Below, one piece after another: positions 22,201 to 30,100 of a stretch of 64,000 nucleotides of DNA. Both the position numbers and the translations under genes were made by a program. Source of the DNA: Myxococcus xanthus (GTDB lineage Bacteria > Myxococcota > Myxococcia > Myxococcales > Myxococcaceae); assembly GCF_006402735.1 (NCBI RefSeq), contig NZ_CP017174.1, forward strand, positions 4,839,001 through 4,903,000, in the 5' to 3' direction. The notes under the pieces are model-generated. The model was not told where the DNA came from, did no database searches, and worked only from the letters and a program-made list of their open reading frames with translations. Positions within the stretch are counted from its first letter, which is position 1; each line of letters starts with the position of its first letter.

Positions 22201-25200
22201 GCGCCACCCCAGCCTCCCGCTTCATCCACCCCAGCCGCTCCAGCGGGTAGCTCGCGTCCAGCGGCACGTACACGCCCCCCGCCTTCAGAATCCCCAGCGC
22301 GCTCACCACCCATTCCAACGAGCGCTCCACGCACAAACCCACTCGTACCTCGGGGCCCACCCCCATTCCCCTCAGGTGGTGCGCCAACTGGTTTGCTCGG
22401 CGATTCAACTCCCCGTAACTCACCTGCTGTCCAGCCCACTCCACCGCCACCGCGCCCGGTGTCTTCTCCACCTGCGCTTCAAACAGCTCCGCCAGCGATG
22501 CGTCACTCGGGTACTCCTCTCGCCGCCCGCTCCACTCCTCCACCAAGCGGCGCCGCTCCTCGGCTGACATCAACGACAGCTCCGACAAGGTCCGGCGCTC
22601 CGAACCACACAGATCGCGCAGGAGCTGGCGGGCCTGCTCCACCATCCGCTTTGCCGCCGACGCGTCGAAGCGCCTGGCGTCGTAGGTCAGGCGCAGCTGC
22701 CATTCACGCCCGGGGACAGCCATCATCGTCACCGGATGCGAGTCCACCTCGACGATGTACGGATCGCGAACCACCAGCTCGTCCGACATCGTCGTGAGGC
22801 CCGCATCCCGGGGGTAGTTCTCGAAGACGACCAGGCTCTCGAACAACGCGGAGCCAGGAGGAACCTCACTCCAGCGGCGCACCTCCACCAGGGGTGACGT
22901 CTCGTACTGCCTCGCCTCCTGGAGCCAGGCTTGCAACTCCTTCAGCCAGGGGCCCACGGGGCTCGACGCGGGCAGGCGTACTCGCACGGGGATGGCGTTG
23001 ATGAACAAGCCCACCATCGCCTCGATACCGGCAAGCTCCGGGGGCCTGCCGGAGACGGTCAACCCGAACAGGACGTCGTCCTCTCCGGTATAGCGCCACA
23101 GCAACAGCGCCCAGGCCGCTTGCAACAGCGTGCCTCCCGTGACGCCCTGCTGGCGCGAGAAGGCCTCCAGTGCCGCCGTCTCCTCCGCGCTCATCCGGAG
23201 CAGCACTTCACCCAGGAGCGTCACATCACGCGGCGCCCCTCCGAGTTCCAAGCGCGTGGGCTCCGTGAAGCCCGCCAGCGCGGCGCGCCAGAAGTCCCGG
23301 GCGGCGCCCAGGTCCTGACGCCCCAGCCACGCGATGTAGTCGCGGTACGGCCGCACGGCGCTTCGTGCCAGCGTCACGCCTCGCCGCAGCGCCTCATACC
23401 GGGTGAGGACTTCCCGCAGCACCACCTGTGTGGACCACCCGTCCAGCAACAGGTGCGTCAGGCTGAACACCACGCGCCACACACGCGCTCCCGTGCGAAG
23501 CATCGTCAGCCGGAAGCCGGGCGCGCGGGTGAGCACCAGCCCCCTTCGGCGATCCTCCTCGAAGAACGCGGCCAGTCGGGCCTTCTGGTCGGCCTCGGAC
23601 AGGTGGCGCAAGTCCTCGACGTCGACGGGAGGCAGCACCTCGCGCATCACCGCCTGGAGCGGCGTGTCCAGCCCCTCCCAGAAGAACGCGGTCCGGAGGA
23701 TGGCGTACTGATCGGCGGCCTGCCGCCACGCTTCCACGAAGGCGCGCTCATCCAGTGGGCCTTCGACCTCGAAGGAGATCTGATTGAAGTACGGCTGGGT
23801 CTCGCTCTCCTGGAGATGGGAGATCAAGATTCCATGCTGGAGCGGTGACAGCGGGTACAGGTCCTCGATGTCCTCCAAGTAGTAACCGTGCGCGGCCAGC
23901 CTCTTGGAGAATGCCTCCAGGCCCTCTGGGGAGAGACCTGACAACGGAAAGCCGGAAGCGGACCCGTCCGGAGGCTCCTCCGTGAGCTGGGGATCGACGG
24001 GAGGGGCATCCCCCGCCACCGCCGCCAGCCCCGCCACGGTCGGGTGGTCGAAGAGCTGCTTCATCCGGAGGTGCAGCCCCGCCTGCTCGGCCCGCGAGAC
24101 GACCTGGATGGCGATGATGGAGTCGCCACCCAGCTCGAAGAAGTTCTCGTGGATGTCCACCCGCGGCCGGTCGAGCACCTGCGCCCAGATGGCCGTGAGT
24201 GTCTCTTCCTTCGCGTTGCGCGGCCCCTCGAAGACTCGCGCTGCTTCTTCGGGCAGCGCTGGCGGCGGCAGCGCGCGCCAGTCCACCTTGCCATTGGGTG
24301 TCAACGGCAGGGCGTCCAGCAACACCAGCGCCGACGGCACCATGTGCCCAGGAAGCCGCTGCTGGAGGAACGCGCGCAGCGCCGCCGTGTCAGGCGCTGG
24401 CTGCGAGGCGGGCGTGGCATATGCCACCAGGCGCTTGTTTCCGGGCACGTCTTCGCGCGCCACCACCGCCGCGTCCCGAACCTCGGGATGCGCTCTGAGC
24501 ACCGCCGCCACTTCCCCAGGTTCCACCCGGAAGCCTCGCACCTTCACCTGGAAGTCGACCCGGCCGATGAACTCCAAACGCCCGTCCGCCAACCACCGCA
24601 CCTTGTCTCCCGTGCGGTACATCCTCGCTCCAGGCTCCCCGCCGTACGGGTCCGGCACGTACCGCTCCGCCGTCAGCTCCGGATGCCCCAGGTACCCTCG
24701 CGTCACCTGGGCGCCTCCCGCGTACAGCTCCCCCGCCACTCCCACCGGCACAGGACGCAGGCTCCCATCCAGCACGTACACCCGCGTGTTCCCCATCGGC
24801 CGCCCCAGCGGCACCGCCGCCGGCGACGTCGGCCGACGCGGCAACTCCACGCGCCCCGCCAACACGCCCACCGTCGCCTCCGTCGGGCCGTAGTGGTTGT
24901 ACACCTCACACCCGGGCGCCAGCGCATGCACCTGCTCCAGCAGGCTCCACGACGCCGCCTCCCCGCCCAACACCAGCCGCTTCCTCGGCAGCACCTGCCT
25001 CGGCTCCGCACCGCTCATCAGCGCCGCGAGGTGCGAGGGCACCAGCTTCACGCAGTCCACCCCGTGCCGCTCGAAGTACTCCGCCACGCCCGTCGGACTA
25101 CTCGCTCGCTCCTGCGTCAACACATGCAGCAGCCCCCCGGTGCACAGCGCCGGGAACAGCACCGTGTTCCCCAGGTCCGCCGCCAGCGTCGACACCAGCG

Positions 25201-27148
25201 CGAAGCTGGCGCAGTCGGCCAACCCCAACCTCTCAATGGCCGCTTGCACATAATTCGCCAGCTGACCGTGTGTGACCGCCACCCCCTTGGGCCGCCCGGT
25301 ACTTCCTGACGTGAACAGCACGTACGCCAGCTGCTCCGGGTGCACCGCCACGAGCGGCGGTGCCGCTGACGGCCACCGATCCAGCAGCGCGGCCTCTCCC
25401 TCCACCACCACCCGGCGCGCGCGGGTCCCTTCGAAGATCGCGGCATATCGCGCCTGCGTCACCACCACCGGCGCGCCGACTTCTTCCACCAGCATCCGCA
25501 GCCGGGACTCTGGCTGCGAGGGGTCCAGCGGCACGTAGGCGCCCCCTGCCTTCAGGATGCCGAGCATCCCCACCACCCACTCCACACCTCGCTCCAGGCA
25601 CAGCGCCACGGGCACGTCCGCCCCCACGCCCTGCCCTCTCAGCTGGTGCGCGAGCTGATTGGCACGCGCTTCCAGCGCTCCGTACGTCACCACCTCCTCC
25701 TCGCACTGGACGGCTGGCGTGTCCGCGTTGCGCGCGACCTGCGCCAGGAAGCGCTCTTGCACGCTGGCCCAGGCCGCGAAGCCGGTGCGCGTGCCGTTCC
25801 ACGCCACAAGCACCTGGTGACGCTCGGGCTCGGAGAGCAGAGACAGCGTCCCCAAAGCGCCGTCGGGCCTCGCCGCCATCGCCTCCAGCACGAGGCGAAT
25901 TCGTTCGAGCTGTGCATCCGCGAAGGCCGCTGTGAAGCGCGCCCGGTCGTACCGCAAGCACAGCGGAAGCCGGGAGCCGTTCGTCGAGATGAGCGTCAGC
26001 GGGAAGTGGTCCGCTTCGACCGCGCGAATATCCCCCACCGCCAAGGCCCTGGCGGAGGACGTGAGTTCGGCATCCAGCGGGTAGTTCTCGAAGACGACCA
26101 GCGTCTCGAAGAGCGAGGTGCCAGCGGGCACACCGCTCCAGCGCTGGACCTTCACCAGCGGCGCGTGCTCGTGCTGCCGCGCCTCCACCTGCATCTCCTG
26201 GATTTGCCGCAGCCAGGGCCCGAACGACGCATCTGGAGGCAGCCGCACTCGCACGGGCTGGGTGTTGATGAACAACCCGACCATGTCCTCCACGCCCGCA
26301 AGTCCCGGGGGACGTCCGGAGACAGTGGTGCCGAAGACGACATCTTCCGCCCCGCACAGGTGACCGAGCACCAAGGCCCAGGCCCCCTGCACCAGCGTGT
26401 GCAGCGTGAGCCCCTGCCTCCGCGCGAAGCGGCTCAGCTCCGAGGTGAGCGCTTCCGACAGGAACAGCTCCCGCGAACCCTTGCCCTTCCCTTCCCCGCC
26501 ACCGGGCTCGACACGAGGATTCGTGGGCGCGTCGAAGCCTTCGAGCGCCTGCCGCCAGAACGCCTCGGACACCGCCAGGTCCTGCTCGCCCAGCCAGCCG
26601 ATGTAGTCCCGATACGGCCGAGGCGCCGCGATGCGAGGCTGCTTCCCCGCGCACGCGCCCTCGTACAGGGCGAGGACGTCGCGGATCACCAGCGGCACGG
26701 ACCAGCCGTCCAGGATCAGGTGGGAATGGCTGAAGACGAAGCGATGCGCGTCATCGCCGATGCGCAGCAGCGCCAGGCGCACCAACGGCGCCCAGGACAG
26801 GTCGAAGCCCTCGCGACGGTCCTGGGCCAGCAAGGCGTCCAGCCGGGACTCGCGTGCTTCGGGCGACAGGTCGCGCCAGTCCTCGATGCGGACCGGCAGG
26901 TCCACCTCGCGAAGAACGACCTGCATCGGCTCGTCCACGTCGTCCCAGACGAACGCCGTGCGCAGCACCGGGTGCGCCGCGACGACCGTGTTCCACGCCT
27001 GGGTGAAGACCTCCACGTCCAGGTGGCCGCGCAGCTCGCAGACGAGCTGGTTGAAGTACAGACCCCGGCCGGGCTCGGCGATGGCATGGAACAGCATGCC
27101 GCCCTGCAACGGCGACAGGGGGTACAGGTCCTCGATGTTGTCGCTCAT
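15020..27148 (-). CDS. Four-module NRPS (C-A-T x4), frameshifted in the fourth A domain
   Basis: Third and last assembly-line enzyme. ATG 27148 overlaps the stop of the PKS-NRPS gene (ATGA), so translation is probably coupled. Order: C1 (about 1-430), A1, T1 (LGGDSI, Ser1010), C2, A2, T2 (Ser2085), C3, A3, T3 (Ser3152, FFASGGHS in place of FFELGGHS), C4, A4. C1 and C2 start with the LYPLSPLQ signature and have SHLILDG/THLLLDG; C3 and C4 are of LCL type with HHIVSDG. Reading the specificity pockets by eye gives DLTKVGHVGK for A1 and A3, an Asp-type code, and DALWLGGTFK for A2 and A4, close to Val codes. The frame breaks at the C-run at 15146-15150, after which about 35 unrelated residues precede a stop at 15020. 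The intact second copy of the A domain shows that one C is missing. The last T and TE lie beyond in another frame. Confidence 0.93.
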   Translation of the reverse strand: MSDNIEDLYPLSPLQGGMLFHAIAEPGRGLYFNQLVCELRGHLDVEVFTQAWNTVVAAHPVLRTAFVWDDVDEPMQVVLREVDLPVRIEDWRDLSPEARESRLDALLAQDRREGFDLSWAPLVRLALLRIGDDAHRFVFSHSHLILDGWSVPLVIRDVLALYEGACAGKQPRIAAPRPYRDYIGWLGEQDLAVSEAFWRQALEGFDAPTNPRVEPGGGEGKGKGSRELFLSEALTSELSRFARRQGLTLHTLVQGAWALVLGHLCGAEDVVFGTTVSGRPPGLAGVEDMVGLFINTQPVRVRLPPDASFGPWLRQIQEMQVEARQHEHAPLVKVQRWSGVPAGTSLFETLVVFENYPLDAELTSSARALAVGDIRAVEADHFPLTLISTNGSRLPLCLRYDRARFTAAFADAQLERIRLVLEAMAARPDGALGTLSLLSEPERHQVLVAWNGTRTGFAAWASVQERFLAQVARNADTPAVQCEEEVVTYGALEARANQLAHQLRGQGVGADVPVALCLERGVEWVVGMLGILKAGGAYVPLDPSQPESRLRMLVEEVGAPVVVTQARYAAIFEGTRARRVVVEGEAALLDRWPSAAPPLVAVHPEQLAYVLFTSGSTGRPKGVAVTHGQLANYVQAAIERLGLADCASFALVSTLAADLGNTVLFPALCTGGLLHVLTQERASSPTGVAEYFERHGVDCVKLVPSHLAALMSGAEPRQVLPRKRLVLGGEAASWSLLEQVHALAPGCEVYNHYGPTEATVGVLAGRVELPRRPTSPAAVPLGRPMGNTRVYVLDGSLRPVPVGVAGELYAGGAQVTRGYLGHPELTAERYVPDPYGGEPGARMYRTGDKVRWLADGRLEFIGRVDFQVKVRGFRVEPGEVAAVLRAHPEVRDAAVVAREDVPGNKRLVAYATPASQPAPDTAALRAFLQQRLPGHMVPSALVLLDALPLTPNGKVDWRALPPPALPEEAARVFEGPRNAKEETLTAIWAQVLDRPRVDIHENFFELGGDSIIAIQVVSRAEQAGLHLRMKQLFDHPTVAGLAAVAGDAPPVDPQLTEEPPDGSASGFPLSGLSPEGLEAFSKRLAAHGYYLEDIEDLYPLSPLQHGILISHLQESETQPYFNQISFEVEGPLDERAFVEAWRQAADQYAILRTAFFWEGLDTPLQAVMREVLPPVDVEDLRHLSEADQKARLAAFFEEDRRRGLVLTRAPGFRLTMLRTGARVWRVVFSLTHLLLDGWSTQVVLREVLTRYEALRRGVTLARSAVRPYRDYIAWLGRQDLGAARDFWRAALAGFTEPTRLELGGAPRDVTLLGEVLLRMSAEETAALEAFSRQQGVTGGTLLQAAWALLLWRYTGEDDVLFGLTVSGRPPELAGIEAMVGLFINAIPVRVRLPASSPVGPWLKELQAWLQEARQYETSPLVEVRRWSEVPPGSALFESLVVFENYPRDAGLTTMSDELVVRDPYIVEVDSHPVTMMAVPGREWQLRLTYDARRFDASAAKRMVEQARQLLRDLCGSERRTLSELSLMSAEERRRLVEEWSGRREEYPSDASLAELFEAQVEKTPGAVAVEWAGQQVSYGELNRRANQLAHHLRGMGVGPEVRVGLCVERSLEWVVSALGILKAGGVYVPLDASYPLERLGWMKREAGVALLVAQERLADEVAAGGELVVSVDTEWDTQIAHQPETNPVPGVGGGNLAYVMFTSGSTGKPKGVAVPQRAVTRLVVGSGVADFGPEEVWLQLAPTGFDASTLEVWGALLHGGKLVVYPEGPLELEALGRRLKEAGVTSLWLTAALFEQMQAYQPEALSGVRQVLAGGDVLAVGRVRERVRGGGVLINGYGPTEGTTFTTVHRVAEEDVGVTVPIGKPVGNTRVYVLDEGMRPVPVGVRGELYVGGEGLAEGYVGRPEWTAERFVPSPFGDGERVYRTGDEVRWQESGLLEFLGRRDAQVKVRGYRIELGEVEEALKQHAQVKEAAAVVRGEGQEKRVEAYVVAPGGEGGALKEYVRQKLPEYMVPSVVVVLEALPLTPNGKVDRKALLASEAGPSEPRQHIEPRTVTEQRLSIIWCEVLGIERVSADADFFELGGHSLLATQLIAHIRSAFGVELPLRTLFASPALEGLALRIEESAREAAAPSVPALTRVPRMGALPVSFAQQRLWFIDQLHPGSASYNVPIVLRIEGSLDVDALQRAFSALVARHESLRTTFASHEGQPVQVVHPAMDVQLAFEDLSALPEAEREAEFRARATRTALRPFHLERGPLVRVGLSRLSPDVHTLVLVLHHIVSDGWSLGVLVREVGALYAAFLEGRSPGLPELPVQYADYAVWQRQWLSGAVLETQLDWWRQQLSGAPPHLELPTDKPRPATLSHRGAWVPVRLPRPMSDAVTALAHAEGATPFMVLLAAFQLLLSRYSGQEDVLVGSPIAGRRYEETEGLIGFFVNTLVLRAQVQPHATFRELLAQVRERTLGAYDHQDLPFEKLVEDLQPERNLGRSALFQVLFVLQNAPVGPLTLPALTVKPMGLIDKEAARFELSLSMGETPRGFEGLLQFSTDLFTEATAERMVFHLEQVLKAVTTRPESRLSEIPLLTDAERHQVLVEWNGSVQALRWEAVHRCVEHHAERTPEAPAVRCEERELTYRQLEAQANQVAHQLRGMGVGAEVPVALCLERGVEWVVAMLGILKAGGAYVPLDPSQPVSRLRALVEEVAAPVVVTQARHAATFEGLSARRVEMDGDAARLEAQPTEAPRVEVHPEQLAYVLFTSGSTGRPKGVAVTHGQLANYVEAANARLRLAECTRFALVSTLAADLGNTVLYAALWTGGLLHVLTQERASSAAGVAEYFQRHGVECLKVVPSHLAALMSGVAPVQVLPTKRLVVGGEAASWSLLEQVAALAPGCEVHNHYGPTETTVGVLAGRVELPRRAESPAAVPLGRPMGNTRVYVLDGSLRPVPVGVGGELYVGGAQVTRGYVGRPELTAERYVPDPYSGEAGARMYRTGDKVRWLGDGRLEFIGRTDFQVKVRGFRVESGEVAAVLRAHPDVQDAVVIAREEVPGEKRLVGYAVRTARAAPDIAALKAFLQQRLPGHMVPSALVVLETLPLTPNGKVDWRALPVPDVSARGSAPAYEAPASPMEETLAAVWAHVLRMERVGRQDDFFASGGHSLLATQVVARVRAVLGVEVPLRALFEAPTLRSFAQQVEQATRSQTLPALRPMPRGDRVPLSFAQQRLWFLDRLKPGGTEYNVPYVLRVDGPLDVSVLERAFSELVRRHEVLRTAFPDEGGAPVQRIASPSPFHLSVVELGAQDESEVRHRVRAEVDRSFELARGPLLRPLLLKQSEQAHVLVLLLHHIVSDGWSASVLLRELAAIYDAFSQGLPSPLPELPVQYADYALWQREWLKDEVLESQVRYWREALAGAPRFLDLPTDRPRPAAQTFRGGVQRQMWPKALWQQVESTARREGATPFMVLLAAYQTVLWRLSGQDDISVGFPIAGRTQAETEGLIGNFANTLVLRARVRPELSFRDMLAQVREVTLGAYAHQDVPFEKLVEALQPERDLSRSPLFQVSLTLQNTPAPEVKLRQGLSLTVMDARIQTSKFDLSMFVVELPEGAAASVNYNSDLFEAKTAERLLKQVSVLLEAAVANPETRLGELPLMPATERLRLVEEWSGRREEYPSDASLAELFEAQVEKTPGAVAVEWAGQQVSYGELNRRANQLAHHLRGMGVGPEVRVGLCVERSLEWVVSALGILKAGGVYVPLDASYPLERLGWMKREAGVALLVAQERLADEVAAGGELVVSVDTEWDTQIAHQPETNPVPGVGGGNLAYVMFTSGSTGKPKGVAVPQRAVTRLVVGSGVADFGPEEVWLQLAPTGFDASTLEVWGALLHGGKLVVYPEGPLELEALGRRLKEAGVTSLWLTAALFEQMQAYQPEALSGVRQVLAGGDVLAVGRVRERVRGGGVLINGYGPTEGTTFTTVHRVAEEDVGVTVPIGKPVGNTRVYVLDEGMRPVPVGVRGSCTWEGRGWRRGTWGGRSGRRSASCRRHLGTESGCTGRGTR
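21061..22549 (-). repeat. A-domain direct repeat, copy 2 (second A domain)
   Basis: Partner of 14720-16207 and one base longer. The C-run at 21487-21492 has six C, against five in copy 1, and keeps the frame open. The near identity shows a very recent duplication or ongoing gene conversion between the second and fourth A domains, while the first and third A domains resemble each other less closely. Confidence 0.9.
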
Positions 27149-30100
27149 CGCGTCTTCTTTCCAAACCGTGCGGCCAGCTTGTCGAGCTGCGCCTGTTTCA
27201 CCTTCGCGAGCGGAAAGTCGGAGGGCGAGTGCCCTCCCGCATCCGGCGCGCGCGATGCGTGCAGCAGCGCCTGGAGGCGCGCGAGGAAGTCCTCGGCGAC
27301 ACGCGTCACCGTCTCACGGCGGTGCACCGCCTCGCTGAAAGTCCAGAGGACCACCAGCCGCCCGTCACGCACCATGCCCGTCACATCGAGCAGGTATGGC
27401 CGCCGCGCGCTCGGGGCTCGCTGCCGCAGGGCCGCCGTCTCGGGTGCGAGCAAGAAGGGAGCCCCCTCGCCCACGGCGCCGTCGAGCTGCCCCAGGTGGT
27501 TGAAGCCCACCTCCGCCAACGGCAATGCCGCCAGCGCCGCGTCCCTCGACACGTAGCGGAGCAGCCCCCACCCCATGCCTCGTGACGGCACGGCACGCAG
27601 CCCCTCCTTCACGGCGCGAAGTGCCTCGCCCGGCCCCGTCGCCCCCCGCAGGTCCAGCAGCGAGGGAAACACCCGGGTGAACCAGCCCACCGTGCGAGAT
27701 ACATCCACGCCCGGAAGCACCTCTTCCCGTCCGTGCCCCTCCACGTCCACCAGCGCGACAGCCCCTCCCGCCCACGCGGTCAGTGCCTGCGCCAGCGCCG
27801 TCAGCAGGGGCTCCTGAGGCTGCGTGTGCCAGGCCTTCGGGACATCCTGCAGCAGCGCGCGCGTCTGCTCTGGCTCCAGCGTCACCTGCACCGTGCTCGC
27901 GGTGGCCTCCGTGTTGAGGCCCCCCGTGAAGTCCACGGGCAGCCGGGAGGCCTCGCGCCAGGGCCGCTCCAGCCACCAGGCCCGCTCCGCCATGAGCGCC
28001 TGCGATCGCGCCAGCGACTCCAGGCCACGGGCCCACGCCTGGAACGAAGTCGTCTTAGGGGGCAGCACCACGGCGTCCCCCGCCGCGAGCCGCGTGTACG
28101 CCGCCGCCAGGTCCTCCAGGAGGATGCGCCAGGACACCGCGTCCACCACGAGGTGATGGACCACCAGCACCAACCGCGAGGGGTGGCCCGTGCCCCACTC
28201 CAGCAACACGGCCTGGACGAGCGGCCCGTCCAGCCGCAGCGCGCGTTGCGCCGCCTCCGCGTGCCGCGACAGCGCCGCGGGGCGCTCCGCCTCCGGCACG
28301 GTGGACAGGTCCACGCGCGCCACCGTGACGCGCGCTCCTGGCTCGCAGATGGCCTGGTGCCAGCCGTCCTCCCCGCGCGCGAAGCACAGCCGGAGCGCGT
28401 CATGATGCGCCAGCAGGTGTGCCAGCGCGCGCTCCAGCAAGGCGGCGTCCAGGGAGGCTCTCGCCTCCAGCAGCAGGGACATGTTCCAGTGGTGTGGCGC
28501 CTCCAGCCCCAGTTCGAAGAACCAGTGCTGGATGGGCGTCAGCGCCACCGGCCCCACGACGGGGCCTTGCTCGGCCTGCACCGCCAGGCGCGTTCCCGCG
28601 ACCGAGGCGAGCCGCGCCACCGTCGGGTTCTGGAAGAGCTGCTTCGGGGACAGCTCGATGCCCTGTGCGCGCGCGCGGGTGACGATCTGCAGTCCCAGGA
28701 TGGAGTCGCCCCCCAGTTCGAAGAAGTCGTCGTGGATGCCCACGCGTTCGACGCTCAGCACCTCCCGCCAGAGCGACACCAGCGTGGCCTCCACCTCCGA
28801 ATGAGGCGCGGCCGGCGCCGCCGCGGATGCCGGGTCCGGCGTGGGCAACGCCCGGCGGTCCACCTTGCCGTGCCGGGTGCGCGGCAGCGCGTCCATCGCG
28901 ACGAAGGCCGCGGGGACCAAGTACGGCGGCAGGCGCGAACGCACCCACTCCTTCAAGGCCTGTGCGTCTGGCTTCTCACCCGGCCCCTCCGTCGCGAGCA
29001 CCCCGTAGGCGACCAGGCGCTTCGGCCCCTTCGCATCCTCACGCGCGACGACGACGGCCTCCTTCACCGCCGGATGCGCGAGCAGCGCGGCTTCGACCTC
29101 ACCCGGCTCGATGCGGAAGCCCCGCACCTTCACCTGATGGTCCACGCGGCCGATGAACTCCAGCGTCCCGTCCGCCCGCCAGCGCGCCACATCGCCCGTG
29201 CAGTACATGCGCGCGCCGAAGTGGCCGTCGAAGGGGTCCGTCACGAAGCGCTCGGACGTGAGGCCAGGTTGGCCCAGGTAGCCTCGCGCCACGGCCGCGC
29301 CGCCCACGTACAGCTCGCCCGGTGCGCCCCGCGGCACCAGCCTGCGGTGCGCGTCCAGCAGGTACACGCAGGCCCCAGGCACCGCGCGCCCGATGGGCAC
29401 GCGCCCCTCTTCGTCCACACGCACCCGGTGCACCGTGCTCCAGATGGTGGCTTCCGTGGGGCCGTACTCGTTGAACAGGGACACCGCAGGCAACGCCTCA
29501 TGATGCGCCCGCGTCAACTCCACGGGACACGGCTCGCCTCCCACGCTCACGGCGCGCAGGCCCGTCAGCCCTCCCACCGGCGCCGCCGCCAGTATCTGCC
29601 CGTAGAGCGAGGGCACGGAGACGAGGTGCGTGACGTGTGAACGCGCGATCCGCTCGGCGAGTCGGCGCGGGTCCCCATGTTCCTCGGCGTCCGGGTAGCG
29701 CAGCGTGCCGCCTCCGAACAAGGACCACAGCAGTCCCGCGAGCGAAGCGTCGAAGGTGAAAGGTGCCAGGGACATCACCACCCCCGGCTCGCCGTACACG
29801 TCGGCGCGGGCCTGTGTCGCGGCCACCAGGTGCCGGTGCTCCAGCACCACGCCACGCGGCCGGCCGGTGGAGCCGGAGGTGTAGACGACACACGCCGCGT
29901 CCATCCCCTCCGGAAGGCCGCGCACGTCCTCGGACGCCTCGGGCAGGGAATCCAGGGCGATGACCGTCAGCCCCTCGCGCGAGGGAACCCGCGCACGGCA
30001 CGACTCGGAGACGACCAGCGCCTGGGCCCGTGTGTCCGCGAGGATGCCGGACAGACGCTCCGCCGGGTGGTCCACGTCGAGCACCACCACGGCCGCCCCC

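Noticed and set aside
14720..22549. The A-domain repeat as a mobile element
   Set aside because: No transposase, terminal inverted repeats or target duplications; borders follow protein-domain linkers instead.
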